Shown in pieces: positions 1-11,999 of a stretch of DNA of 64,000 bases. The stretch's first letter is position 1, and the number at the start of each line of letters is the position of its first letter. Source of the stretch: Enoplolaimus lenunculus (taxonomy: Eukaryota > Nematoda > Enoplea > Enoplida > Thoracostomopsidae). A program made the translations under genes and the position numbers. The notes beneath the pieces were generated by a model, which did no database searches, had not been told where the DNA came from, and saw nothing but the letters and a program-made list of their open reading frames with translations. The stretch spans positions 124,001-188,000 of the forward strand of contig JASANG010002908.1 in NCBI GenBank assembly GCA_030248215.1, given 5' to 3'.

Positions 1-2
1 AA

Positions 3-854
3 CAAACACTGGTAGAACAGCTACCTGAACGACCACCACCAAAACCGGATCTAACAAAGTACGTTGACATACACACTGGCGAGATGTTGGCACGTGAAAT
101 ACCACGCCGGTACCCGGACTTTGACTATCCGTTTTTCGACGGCGAACGGTTGTGGCACAAACAACAAGAACAACTACAATTTCACTTACCAGCTATGTAT
201 TTCTCGATGTATGAACCACCTAGATTTAAGGATAACCAGACTGATTGGTTACGCGGACGCATCGCAGAAATTGCTAACAAATTTAAGGAAGAATTGCAGA
301 AAGGTCTAGCACAACGCATTACAACTATGACAAACCGTGAATTTATTGACCAGTTATGCGCTACAGAAGCATACTTTTTCGAAGCATCACACCAAACAGG
401 CGTACTGGACTTGACAGACACACATTACATTGACGCGTTGCGAACACTAGCAGCATTTGTACGTGATCGAGTTATCCGTGTAATCGGACGTTGCGACCGG
501 AACATGAGCTTTTTACCATGGGTCGCGACAGCACCCTTATCACCGATTAAAATGGAATTGTTAATGCGAACTAGTGACCGTTTTCGTAATAACGCACAAC
601 TCATGCAACGCTTCCTACAATTACATTTTCCAGCAACAAAGTACTGGAACCAACGACGAACATTTGATTACATGATTTTGGACTATGACGAAGCCAAAAC
701 GACTGGCTTGCCACAACAACGGCTACGTGCTATGGAAAAAGAACTAAAGGACGCGACACGCATAATACGTATCGCTACGTTCCGTCACCTTCGTCCGTTA
801 GTCGCCAAGGCGTTAGAAGCTATAGGCGACTATCGGCACGAATGGACACAGTAA
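3..854 (+). CDS. unidentified reading frame, 5' end outside window
   Basis: The frame is open from the first bases of the window to a TAA at 852-854, about 283 codons. An internal ATG at 84 would give 256 residues. I do not recognise the protein. It is rich in charged and aromatic residues, with helical-looking stretches such as WLRGRIAEIANKFKEELQKG and a C-terminal half full of Arg, Leu and Thr (RLRAMEKELKDATRIIRIA). I see no signal peptide, membrane segment, zinc finger or repeat. It lacks stops over 850 bp in AT-rich DNA, which argues for real coding sequence. No splice acceptor is needed inside it, so it may be a terminal exon of a host gene or an ORF of a mobile element. AATAAA-like signals lie near 922-930. 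Confidence 0.45.
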   Translation, partial: QTLVEQLPERPPPKPDLTKYVDIHTGEMLAREIPRRYPDFDYPFFDGERLWHKQQEQLQFHLPAMYFSMYEPPRFKDNQTDWLRGRIAEIANKFKEELQKGLAQRITTMTNREFIDQLCATEAYFFEASHQTGVLDLTDTHYIDALRTLAAFVRDRVIRVIGRCDRNMSFLPWVATAPLSPIKMELLMRTSDRFRNNAQLMQRFLQLHFPATKYWNQRRTFDYMILDYDEAKTTGLPQQRLRAMEKELKDATRIIRIATFRHLRPLVAKALEAIGDYRHEWTQ

Positions 855-1550
855 ACCATAGCACAAGGGTCGCGCAATAGCGCCCATACTACTTTAAAAA
901 GCCTTGACGTCTTTGTATTTTAAATAAAACTAAACTTAATAAAACAACCAAACAAAATAATAAAACAATTCACGATTATGACGTTTACCGGACTTGACAC
1001 TATACCAATATTGTACGTTATGTACAATGTCGACGTTTACCCTTGATGCTTCGGCGTCGGGTACTGCCACTGTAATGCTTGAGTCTCACTTATAGACCGG
1101 CCTCTGCAGTTGGCTTCACGAGCAACATCGCGTTGTCTCGATACTGGTGGTTGCCGCATGCAATTTCACCATATACAGAACATAGTATATTTTCACACAC
1201 TAGTTTACACAAAGCCTTGACGTAATGCTAATAAAACCCCAAAATTTTTGTATTGTACTGTTACTGTAATGTGTACTATTCATAGTTTCAGGACGTCTGC
1301 GGTCTATGGCAACATGTGTCACTTGGCAAATGGTTTTATCGCATGTTCACTACTGTTTACGTTATTTTAATGTTATTTTGGTGCGCCAGTGATGACAGTG
1401 TCAAAGCAACAAACCGCAGCGTCCACCGTATTCGTTATGTTCGTATATTACTTGTCGTTCGTTTTATTCGTTTATTGGACATTTTATGCGTTATTGGACT
1501 TACTGTTGGTAAAAAGGTAACGTAGGACAATGGGTTTTATCATGGGGTTT
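855..1550. other. non-coding stretch downstream of the first ORF
   Basis: No gene seen. The stretch holds several AATAAA-like words between 920 and 960. A short direct repeat, AAAGCCTTGACG, occurs at about 899 and again at about 1211, which could mark repeat-element ends. A 69-codon frame at 1316-1525 has no recognisable features. Confidence 0.4.
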
Positions 1551-1551
1551 T

Positions 1552-1646
1552 CAGGTGCTCGGAAGAGCGAAGCAGGGTATTACTATTTGGGTAACAGGTG
1601 CTCGGAAGAGCGAAGCAGGGTATCAGGTGCTCGGAAGAGCGAAGCA
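1552..1646 (+). repeat. three copies of a 29-bp unit
   Basis: The unit starts CAGGTGCTCGGAAGAGCGAA and ends GCAGGGTAT. It occurs at 1552-1580, 1595-1623 and 1624-1646. The first two copies are separated by 14 bp, the last two are contiguous, and the third copy loses its tail. The copies are nearly identical, so the expansion looks recent. Confidence 0.9.
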
Positions 1647-1649
1647 AAA

Positions 1650-2139
1650 GTTTAGGACTATAAAATGCGAAGTTTATTAAACCAAAGAAGCAAACAAAGA
1701 GACATTCGCCAAATAACTCAAACAAACATTCCACCGGTTCTTTTTCATTTATCTCTTTATCGATGCATAATTTGTTTTATTTCTTTCAGGTCAACCGGTC
1801 TTTGCATGCCATGGGACGGCATGAGCTGAGTGAGAGGGATGTCGGGTGGGGCCCCAGTGTGCACTCTGTGCCACACTGGTGCCCACCCTCGGCGTCCCTT
1901 GAGCTCCTAGCTATGTCGTTTCCGTGGCATGCGAAGTCCAGCCGTCTCAGTCTCGATCCTAGTATCGTGATTTGTACTTAACCGGTATCCTTTTAGCCTT
2001 GCCATACTGTTGCTCATTTGTAAAACTACTGTGCTTTAACATTTCTGTCAAACTCTTGTCAAACTTAGTCTTATTCCTGCCAATTTCGCTTATGTCAATT
2101 ACGTGTATTTTTACATATATTTTATATTGTGTTTTCAGG
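1650..2139. other. intergenic, no gene seen
   Basis: Mixed AT-rich DNA with a slightly GC-richer patch at 1800-1960. I see no conserved motif or recognised element here. Confidence 0.3.
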
Positions 2140-3035
2140 TACTAAAACCCCATTTTCTGACCAAATTCTATGCGCTCAGTGCGTTGCGCATCCCTATTTC
2201 TACAAATTCTTTTCCCCTTGACCCTTTTGTGCCATTTCCCACATTTCATATTTCTTGTGCTCTTATATACACTTATTTTCATGTTTTCAGGCGCCCCATT
2301 CCCGTTTCCTACTAATTTCAAGGTGCTCATTCCATTTCGCACCTCTATTTCTGCCAATTCTGCCCCAGTTCTGTACTATTTGCCATATTCTGTGAATTTA
2401 TGTCATTATTCAGTAGTATTGGTTTAAGCGGTAGAATGGTGGTAGCTTAGCTAGTTAGGGTGCTTAAAAGGATTTTCTAATAGTACGTAAATCATAGCAG
2501 TATTCTCGGATCGCGTAAAACGTATAATTCTCGCCTTGACGGAGGAGTAAAAAGTATTTAATCGGAATCGGCGTATTTTACTTGGTCAAAATAGCAATTT
2601 TCAGGCCTAAGAAACGTGTACTTATTATTTTGGTAATTTGTGTTTTATTGTTATAATTGTGCCCGGACGTGATTTAGGTAGCGGTCCCGTAAGCTGTGTC
2701 TGGCGGATTTTGTCCATTTTTCGCTTACAAATTGCAGTTTCCCAATACTTATAATTTCTATAGTGCTTTTCGGCCGCATGGCCCTCGTTCAAAAGCTATA
2801 ACCGTCGGAAATAGGGAAATTTGGCAATTTTAGCATCAGCGGGACTAACGGGCTTCTGTTCCATATTTTGTGTTAATTGCTTGCGTGTTACTAGTAAACC
2901 GGAAAATAGCGTTGTATAGACTCGCACGAGCCGTAGGAGTGTCTAAATCGTGTTTAAACTGTTCCAGGATCAACCCGAAACTAGACCATACCCGCCTTCG
3001 GATCGGTCGAAAATCCCCGTTTTTGACCAGTCCAG
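2140..3035 (+). repeat. interspersed repeat, copy 1 (paired with 13205-13826)
   Basis: The stretch resembles 13205-13826 in the same orientation. Shared features are the opening around TTTTCTGAC and ATGCGCTC, the middle block TATTTTCATGTTTTCA, and the closing block with CTTCGGATC, GTCGAAAAT and a CCGT..TTGACCAGT ending. Overall identity is moderate with many gaps, so the copies are old. I see no coding capacity or clear terminal repeats. Confidence 0.5.
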
Positions 3036-3227
3036 ACCTTACAGATTAAATCACTTTTTACACTAAAAACGTGCTCCGCGGCCTGAATCGCTATTACAAT
3101 GCAATTTTAAGGTAGAGCAACACGCACCGTTATCTATTCCATTTAGGCAGAGTATAGCGCAACGCTTATTTATTACAAAATTTTTGCTATCGATTTACAA
3201 TTTCTGCGTGAAACTGTTATCTGTTAG

Positions 3228-3570
3228 CAAGGTGCAACCGGAGGTGAAAAATACCGGAGCTGGAGCCGGAGGACAACGAAACTTGCCGGAGCCGGAGGTG
3301 AGACGAAATTTTAGGTAGTAAAAATCATGGTTATTTTTAGCTAATATCTGGAAAAATGTTGTTAAAGTTGTTTGGTTTTACGCTAATTTTCAGCGCAATT
3401 TCGGAAATTCTTTCCTGCAAATTATGATTAAAGCAAAACGAAACGCGCTAAACAGATAAATTTTGCAAAATTTTTACTACCGAAATTACCGGAACCTTCG
3501 GCAAAAAGTCTACCGGAGCCGGAGCCCGATTTTCTGCCAGAGCCGGAGAAAGACCTCCGGTTGTACCCTG
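3228..3570 (+). mobile_element. hAT-like MITE with CCGGAG-rich interior
   Basis: The ends are inverted copies of AGGGTGCAACCGGAGGT (left CAAGGTGCAACCGG, right CCGGTTGTACCCTG). The element is 343 bp. Flanking 8-mers TCTGTTAG (3220-3227) and TATGTTAG (3571-3578) agree at 7 of 8 positions, which fits the 8-bp target duplication of hAT transposons. Subterminal regions carry runs of GGAGCCGGAG. The core (TTTTGCAAAATTT, TTAGCTAATATCTGG) recurs in the copies at 3660 and 34552. There is no ORF, so it is non-autonomous. Confidence 0.8.
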
Positions 3571-3659
3571 TATGTTAGCTTATAGTTGTTCCGTTTACAC
3601 AATAAACAACTTACATTCGTTTCATGGAAACAGTTTCTTATAGCCTTGGTCCATGTATT

Positions 3660-3970
3660 CCTCGGGCAGAAAACCGGCCTCCGGCTCCGCTAGAATTTTT
3701 GCCATGGGATACGGCAATTTAGGTAGTAAAATTTTTCATTTTGCAAAATTTATCTGGTTAGCGTGTTTCGTTTTACTTTTGTCACAATTTTCTAAAAAGA
3801 ATTTCCGAAATTTCGCAGAAAATTAGCGTAAAACCAAACAACTTTACAACATTATTGCATATATTGGCTAAAATTAACTAGCATTTTTAACTACTTAATT
3901 TCGCCTCACCTCCGGCTCCGGTAAGTTTTGTTGACCTCTGGCTTCGGTATTCACCTCCGGTACACCCTGA
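3660..3970 (-). mobile_element. second CCGGAG-type MITE, inverted relative to 3228-3570
   Basis: The core contains TTTGCAAAATTTATCTGG, AAGAATTTCCGAAATTTCGC and TATTGGCTAAAATTAACT, matching the reverse complement of the neighbouring element. The right end is CACCTCCGG followed by TACACCCTG. The left terminus is degraded. The two copies lie 90 bp apart in inverted orientation. Confidence 0.7.
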
Positions 3971-4549
3971 TCTACTCTTTTCTGCCGTCTCAAAATCCTA
4001 CGTTCAGTTTTAAAACCTGATAGCTTTTATTTGTCGTGGAATTTGCTATTTCAATATTATTCGTCGCAATCAACTTCTTGGGAGAGCCTAGGTTTAGGCT
4101 AAGGCATAGGAATGTTGTTTATCATACACTGCATTAAAACTAAAAAAACAACGTATGAAGATACCAGACGTTCAACCAGAAAATGTTTTACTCAAGTATG
4201 CATGGGCCTGCCAACGTAAAACTTGAAACAGCAGCAGGTAAGTATGAAACGAAATTGAAATGATTCAACTGTCTTTTACATCGCGTACTTTGTTTACTGT
4301 ACACATAACAATAACAATCAACAGCAATAAATAGTGTTTTACGCAGCACTCGGTTAATGAAACAACAAAACTACCTCTGATAGCGATTTTAAGAAATCAT
4401 TCAAACACTGCTATATTGCTTCTGTCATTTAACCACGTTAAAAAGTCGCGCAAACCGCAATTTCCGAGATCAGTAACACATTCGTTTAGTACCAAACCCA
4501 GAACATCTGGTTTAGCTATTCACTATTCAAAGCTATTGTTTAGTCACGA

Positions 4550-4841
4550 ACAGAATTAAGTGTGCAGAAATCGCAATTGCGACCATCGCGGATGCGGTTA
4601 TGTAGCCGCGTCTCAGTTTTTGAGTGATCGCGACTCAAAGGCGGTTTGAGACGCGATTGTTGTCGTCTGTAACCGCAATTTAAACCAACTCTGTAGCCGC
4701 GAAATTGCGTGCGCAACAGAGTTAGCAGCCGAGGTTTTTGTTTCCACGTAAATTGTGGTTTCCCACGATTACTATCGCGTATGCAAGCGATCGCGAGTCC
4801 AACCGCGTTTGGGTCGCGATCTTGGTTGCACTTAATTCTGT
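4550..4841 (+). mobile_element. TIR element with CGCGATT-rich interior
   Basis: The ends are ACAGAATTAAGTG (4550) and CACTTAATTCTGT (ending 4841), a perfect 13-bp inverted repeat. The interior of this 292-bp element is unusually GC-rich and built from words like GCGATT, TCGCGA and AACCGC. The same ACAGAATTAAGTG end with the same CGCGATT interior recurs at 50174. No ORF is present. Confidence 0.75.
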
Positions 4842-4955
4842 CGGTGAGTGTAGTTCAACAATATAGCCGTAAACTAATCAACTGTTTAATTCAGTTTGAA
4901 TCGCGTCTACAATATCGCGTCTGTTGACATCAATCTGGAAAGAAGAAGTATTAAA

Positions 4956-5272
4956 TCGTTAAAAGCCAGAAGTAAAACGTGCCATTCATTATAATATATA
5001 CTAGTAACGGAGAATGTACAGAACAGGGCAGGAACAGTAGTATAAGGATATTCCTAAGCCTAAGCGTAAACATACTTTAAGCTTACGCACTAATTCTTTT
5101 GTAGAGAGATGCGTTGTGTCGTTCAAAACAATGTTTTCTTGTGCTGGAACGGTGCCCAAAATACGCACGCGGGCGTTTCTGCTTTAATAATATAGATTTT
5201 AAGATCTAAGAACCCATGTTACATGATCGTTAAAAGCCACAAATAAAACGTGACATTCATTATAATAATATA
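4956..5272 (+). repeat. direct-repeat pair flanking a CCTAAG element
   Basis: Two ~46-bp direct copies (4956-5001 and 5227-5272) share CGTTAAAAGCC, AGTAAAACGTG / AATAAAACGTG and CATTCATTATAATA. Between them, from 5009, lies an end of the GGCC-type MITE (GGAGAATGTACAGAACAGGG, then TAAGGATATTCCTAAGCC). The arrangement looks like a local duplication followed by insertion. Confidence 0.55.
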
Positions 5273-5351
5273 TTTTAAATTTTAGGTGGCTATATTACAC
5301 GTCATTAAAACAAACATGAAATATTAAACTTCAACAAAGATTTTTACCTAC

Positions 5352-8300
5352 CTCTTGTCTAGTACTAATTCTGCGGATTTTGACAACGCCTTTTATAATT
5401 TCATCCTCACCAATAATTATTGCTAAAGGTATTCGATGATCTTCACAATACTGGAGTTGATCGAGCATTTTTGGATTATTTCGGTATGACATTTCTGCCT
5501 GCAAAAATCTGGCTATTTGACAGAATATAGGTCGCCGTGAAAACTAATAAGATTTATTCGGACAAATAAGTCACTTGCAAGGAACATTAAAATATCTGAC
5601 CACTCCACAAACATAGTTACGAAGAAATAATTGCAGAAGTGACCTGTATTGTCTCAGATAAAACTAAAACTTACTTTTACTCCTGCCTCCCACAGCAAAC
5701 AACACAATTTCATACGTTCCTCAAGCATTTTCTTCTGTGCTGAAGCGACGTATACTTCAGTTTCGCACGTACGTAACAGTTGGTTTTCGTTCTAAAATAA
5801 ACATTCGGAACATCACGCGTATACAACCCAAGCGATGATAAGGCACGACATGAGGGTATAAAATACATACACGACGCTGAAAACCATCCTAAATAGTTTT
5901 GTAACGTGTCATTGGTCACGCCATAGTTGCATTTTTCTAAATTTCAGTTTGAAATACTTCAAAAGAACGAAGGATTAAAGAAGTTTTGTGGGCACCACTG
6001 ATAATGTAAACAGCTAGTAAACCGGTAAAAAACAAACCACATTGCAAGTACAAAAAATAACTCCAACACTTACGGCAATCTTTCTTTCCATAATACTAAA
6101 GATTCGTTCTATGCCAAGGGAAACACCACAGCACGCCACACCTTGGTTTTTCCCTCCAATAAATATTCCAACCATTTTATCGTAGCGCCCGCCACCAGCT
6201 ATAGAACCAACCGGACCTGTGTCAGCTTGCGAACAACCTTCTGCTCTCATGGCACCATTGTGCTCATCACTACTTGTTAATGAGTTATGAAAACAGTTGG
6301 GAACACTGTCGGCTAAAACAAAACATCTCAGTAGGTACATTAGTTAGTTGACAACGCAACTAGTCAATAAAGTAACCATATGTGTTTGACGGTATAAACT
6401 TATTCAGGGTTTACTTCATTTTCAGCATACTATTTGGGCTGACGCAAAATTAAAGCAGGAAACCTAATAACGTCAGCGAGTAAACCAGCGGGAACATTAT
6501 ATTTTGAATATTTGGAAATCATAAAAAATTCATATCATAACTTCCAGTACACTTCACATATCCAAAATGGTTATTAAATTTTAGCAACAAACCAAGATAA
6601 TCTGAGTTAATTTACAAACGCTATAAAAATTTACTTTTAATAATTGCTTCATAAATAATGCCGGTATAATAGTCTAGGCCACGTGCGAGGCTAGGATCAA
6701 AAACTACCTGAAACACTTACTGCTGCTATAAATACCTAGCAAATATATCGTTTAAAGTAAACCATCACACAGATTCATACGAAATATAACTAAAACCTAA
6801 AAGAAGGCTCAAAACAAATCAAATGAAACATAATAATGTTGCACAGAATTCTAATTTGAGTTGCAAATCAAAGAAATCTAGTCATACTAAAACACAGAAG
6901 TAAAAACTGCAAAATATCAGGTATATTTACCTTGTCAGAGATTCCGTATAAATCACAGTATTTCAACAATAATTTAATTGAATTAAGTGCTTCCAAGGCT
7001 TTTTTACTTTTTGTCAAGCCCGCATCGGATTCAAATTTCGATATAATAACATCAGATGTGATATTTGCATTGAGCTCTAAAAGCAAACTTTATAGGATAA
7101 AACTAGAAAAAACTTGAACTAAATGAATAATACAACTTATACTGAATATGTGACTATGTGCATATATATGCTGCTGTTGCAAAACGTCAAAACCGTGTGC
7201 ACCGTAGACGTTACCAAATATTGATATGTAGCAGTATATTTTGTCTCTACTGCTTGATTTGAACACTCAAAACTATAAAAATAAAAAATTCTATTTACCA
7301 CGAATTCGAACATAATTCTCTAAATTTGACACCATTGTGCCAGTGAGTCCTTTTGCGTTCGTCATTTCATTACAAACTTCATCCCATGGTGTCTGTCAAA
7401 AAAGAAGCTAACTGTTCACTGGTTAGTACATAAACGCAACGAAGTAGCCGCAGTAAAACTTAAGGAATACATATATCCGGCGTTGTTATTGGGGGAGCGG
7501 TGGGCAGACTCCAATACATGGTCAACTCTCCCTGAGTTAAGTTCACCCATTCAAAAACACACCCAACTTTGAAATGAAACATACAAAAACTGACGTCTTC
7601 AGCCGAAACAAAAACGGAACCGAGCGAGTTCGAAACGTAACGCGAAGATCTGCTAGAAATATGGAAAAAACGTGCGAGAAATTATAATTTTTTATACCTG
7701 ATTTCTACTCTAGAAGCCTTGTAAAACGACCCAATCATAGAATCCCCGGATTATACCTGGGGCCCATCCGAAAAGCACCATCCACTCGAGATTTGGCTAC
7801 CGAAATGCCAGAATTACGGACTTGTCCTTCGCTTTAACGAATTTACCTTGTCTAATTTATCAATAGATGAACATATATCTTTGAATTTGCTTTCGTGAAC
7901 TCCACAAATTTCTAACATTCCGTCAAGAAATTCACGGTGATTAATCTGAAAAATAGTTCATCTAAATTGCCAAATAACTGAAACACACATGTCTGAAAGT
8001 CTACAATGAGTTTTGAAATCTTCCGAGTAACACAAGCATACGGATTTTTGCCTACATGTCTGTGGTGTTAGACCACTACTCCGTTGTTCTTTAAGCAGCT
8101 TCTATTTTGAAAATATATTCCTTCTTTGTTTTTATAACTAATTTGACTGACCTTTATTTCGTACTCTCCTATTTTCAAGTCTGAAATGATCTCCGCTACA
8201 ATTTTAACACATTCAGCTTCTGCAATCATCGGATCCGTTTGACCAGCAATGTCAAAATCCTGCAATAGTTGCAGATACTTCACGCAGTCAAGGAATCTTT

Positions 8301-11300
8301 AAATTAATCGCGAATATACATTCCATAGTTCCAGAATACGGCAAACGTGATAACAACTCATTAGATAGAAGTTTTTTCAGATTTAGGCAAAAGCTTAAAA
8401 ATTGTGCATCTGCTATTTTTTCATATAAGATACTAAAACAAAAACTCTGTTTTAGCGCCAGCATTTCACAACTAACAAAGAGTGTTACGGTATATTAAAT
8501 TTTTTGCGCCTGAGATTAAAATTTTTATAAACAGAAATGAATGTTTAAATCCTTTTCTGTCATTTACGATAACAACCAGCAACTCCATTGAAACTTAATT
8601 CACTGAAGCAGCTAACTACCGGAAATATGTTCATACCGCTTAAGTTTAACCAAGCACATACACATATTGCTAGCAATACGTATTCGTGTAACAGTTTACA
8701 TTTTCCGATGTCTACAAAGCGCTTACCACTTAGTATCTGTATAGGACAATATTGCAAACGTGAACAGATTAACCACAAATATCAAAATATACGAAGAATT
8801 TACACATTGATAAAATTCACGATATCTTCCCCTTGTCATTGCAGGGGCGTCCCTTCTGTATACTTTTGCAATGTGATATCGTTTCATACTTTTGATTTTA
8901 TTCATCGCCAGGTACCTTGCAAATGGTACCTAAAAATATAAAACAAACTTTTTATACAACACAGAAACCGATACAATACTTTGACTGTGAAAACATCTCA
9001 ATAGCACAGAATGGAAAATTACAAAATCATATAGGTTACCAAAATATAGAAATTTAAGCCGGAAATACTACCCCAGAAATATCAAGGGTATGCAATCGCG
9101 CAGACGACGGTTGTGGTGCAAGACTCGTAATCAAGCGCTTTGCGATGGAGCATAATGCGGTTCTTAACAATCAATCTTTCTATAAGGACCAATTATATTT
9201 GAACGTAGTTTCAGCGGAACGAAAAAATCTAAAGAGGTTAATTACCGTGAGATCGTAACGAAGAGACAGTATTTCACCACCCTGATCTTCTAGATCATAA
9301 ATTAATTTGTTTCCTTCCTCGCCATATTTTCCAGTAAGCGTTTCCTAGAAACAACATAGTTATATGACGTTGCTTCAAAATAAGTGTTCAGTAAATGATG
9401 TCTTGTAGGTATTTTTTAAAAACGTGTCGGAGCTATAGAAAACAGTTTCCAACGTCCGTGGTGTTGGTGTTACTACGCATATTTAATATACACAGAGTCA
9501 TATCCTGACCTGTTGTATCTGCTTATCAGCGTACATAACATTCACCTTGAAAAAACATTTATATTTAGTAACTACAATGTTGTTTCAGGTGGAAGCGTAA
9601 AATTTTGGATTTCAAAGCGTATGCTCCAAATCTAAAAAGTTTCTTTATTTACTTCGGCCTTCGTTTTCTCCTAACCTTCAACTCAAACACCGGAGTGTCA
9701 ATGGTTTCTGCGCCGTGACGCTTAAAGCATTCAACAACAGTTTTCAGGACGTTTTCTCTTAAAGCCATTTGTTTTGGACCATAATCGCGCGTGCCCTGTA
9801 AAAAGCAACTTTTAAATAACGTAAACGCAACACTATCTACTCAAACATTTAATATCTGTCGGTATACGTATGTTATACACAAGACATTTTTGATTTGTAC
9901 TGTAGTTTTGTTTACAACACAGAACTGCGAATTTTCTTTTTTGCTATATTATTGGTGAAATAACCTTAGTTGATGATAAGTACTTACTTAATCTGCTGTA
10001 TTTTCGATTTTTCTTATCCAAACAAGCATAATCTACCTTTGATGATTTAATTTTGGTGATTGTCACGGTTTATATTACGCTAAAGAAAAGTGTTTTATTT
10101 TTTATCGTAGGTTTTTGTAAAATACTTTTGAACAAGTGAATTTAAAAAGGCTTTTTAAAGATTAGGAAATTTAAAAAACGACCAAAAATGAATCCCGGAA
10201 TTTGTAATTCCGTTAAAAATGTACAAAAATGTGGGAACCGGAACCAAAATTCCTGCTGCACACTGATATATATCAAGATGCAGCCACATGAGCGTACCGA
10301 GAGTGGGACCGCGGCTCCCCAATCGGAATCTGTATGTGAGCCATAATTTTAATTACATACATACAAAAATTACGGCTGGATTCTCACTCACGATGTTTTT
10401 AATGTTCAATTTTCAAATATTTTGCTTGCGGTGCTCTTCAAAGAATAACATCAAAGTCAAATTTCCCACTTGACCAGTTCAAAATTAAAAAAGTATTAAA
10501 TATTTTGCAAAGCTTCACAATTACACATTACACAAGCGTTAGACAAAGGATGGTTTCGGTTTGGTGGTTAACACCGCAGTTCACGAATAAAGAAACGTTT
10601 TGAGTCTGTTACACAAGGATTCAATACTGAAACAATGTATAGCTTTTCGCTCAGTTCGCTCGCGATTCTTCAAACATCAGGTCTAAACCTTGGCTACGAG
10701 CTTTCGCTTACTTTCTTTAACTTCTTAGACCTACATTTTATATGCAAAAATACTCCCACGACAACTTCAAAGTTCAAACTGATGTTCTGTACTAGAGTTA
10801 GACAATAGTGTCTAGCTTTTCGATCGGGTTGAACGCGATGTTCTGTTGAACTGGTGTTTACGTGGCGGACAAGTAGGCATGGTCCAGTTACCTAGCCCGC
10901 CAAATTTAGAGGACCTAAAAGAGAACTTTGAAATTAGTCTCAAAGCCTACTACGGGATCGTGGACAACCCCATATATCCCAGAAAAAATTTAGATACGTC
11001 AATGTTGAAGGGTTCTAAATTTACCTTCGTTCGGAAACCCAAGACATAAATTTGGCAAAATGGGGCCCCCAATCCAAATTCCTCGATGCGCCACTGTGCA
11101 CATAGCATACAAGTGCCAATTGTTAAGAAAACGAAATATCTATTGCACTATCGCTATCGCATCTTCCTTGCGATGATAAATTGTAACTTTAACCAGGGCG
11201 CTAACGGTTGCATATCAATTTACGGGAAACCGAAACTGGATATTGTTTTTTTATCGGAACCGGACATTAATTTTGATATTCTGGACCACAACCGTAAATA

Positions 11301-11990
11301 TTCGGTATCCAGTAGGTTTATACCGGATACAGGCTTCCGATATCGGATTTTACCGTATACCGAAATCGGATTTTACCGGATACCGATATCGGATTGTATC
11401 GGATATTAAACCGAAACCGGATATCCGGTCGCACCCTGTTAAAAACATACTTTCGCTGTCTTTAAAACAAATTTTCGCGACTTTTTTGACTGATGATTTT
11501 CGTTTCCTTTCGATTCAGCTGTATTAAGCTTAGACACTTGCTCGTTTATCTAAAAAACTATAAATAAATACATTATTTGTTGTTTTCCAATAATTATGCG
11601 CGCAGCAGCGACGCAAACTGGGTCTTTTACGATACCTTTACGTCACGGTTGTACAAGATAGATAGATGCCCAAACTATATAAACCCAAGTTCAAGCACTG
11701 CGTTCCAAACTAAGAGATCGATCGGTTTGTGCGCAAGACGATAAATTATACGCACCGAGAAGCTAGCAAAACTGCTTTGAAAATCTTCAGCATAAAGTGT
11801 ATACAAAATTAATTCGCACGAAATTATATTTGATTTGCAACTATTCAGTAGCCTTACAATGCAAACGATATAAAAGGTACGTAATCGCAATCTAAAATCT
11901 AACCTTTTCTATATCTGATTCAATACCCTTAAGTTTCTCAAGCCTGCAAATTTGGTGATTCATTGAAGCCTGTTCAATTGATTTATTCAT
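5352..11990 (-). CDS. HARS1: histidyl-tRNA synthetase, cytosolic type (13 exons placed)
   Basis: This enzyme charges tRNA-His with histidine. Exons, in transcription order, are 11990-11904, 9795-9676, 9344-9246, 8929-8804, 8259-8152, 7945-7847, 7392-7299, 7076-6931, 6707-6635, 6312-6074, 5791-5675 and 5498-5352; all phases agree and give 485 codons. An additional small exon may lie between the first two. Diagnostic segments are [16 protein letters not shown] (~30), [18 protein letters not shown] (~95), class II motif 2 [10 protein letters not shown] (~135), His[11 protein letters not shown] (~300), HisB AGGGRYD (~356) and motif 3 [10 protein letters not shown] (~380). Then comes the anticodon-binding domain with VASAQKK and [18 protein letters not shown]. 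The start ATG (11990) begins a WHEP-like helical N-terminus. The usual KTPKGTRD is represented only by K-GTRD, so an exon may be missed between 11904 and 9795. Reading past the last donor meets a stop after eight codons, so the final C-terminal exon is also unplaced. All evidence is from sequence motifs of this very conserved family. Confidence 0.93.
11190..11437 (+). mobile_element. CCGGATAT-rich element in HARS intron 1
   Basis: The stretch is full of ACCGGATA, GATATCGGAT and AAACCGAAACC words. It ends in ATATCCGGTCGCACCCTG, a variant of the CCGGTTGCACCCTG end of the hAT-like MITEs. A related end lies at about 36150-36215. The left terminus is not clear. A second scrap of CCGGAA words sits at about 10190-10260 in the same intron. 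Confidence 0.55.
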
Positions 11991-11999
11991 TGCTTCGTA

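Noticed and set aside
10846-11049. Plus-strand frame of 67 codons inside the HARS intron
   Set aside because: Short, no motif and no splice or start context; probably chance or a repeat relic.
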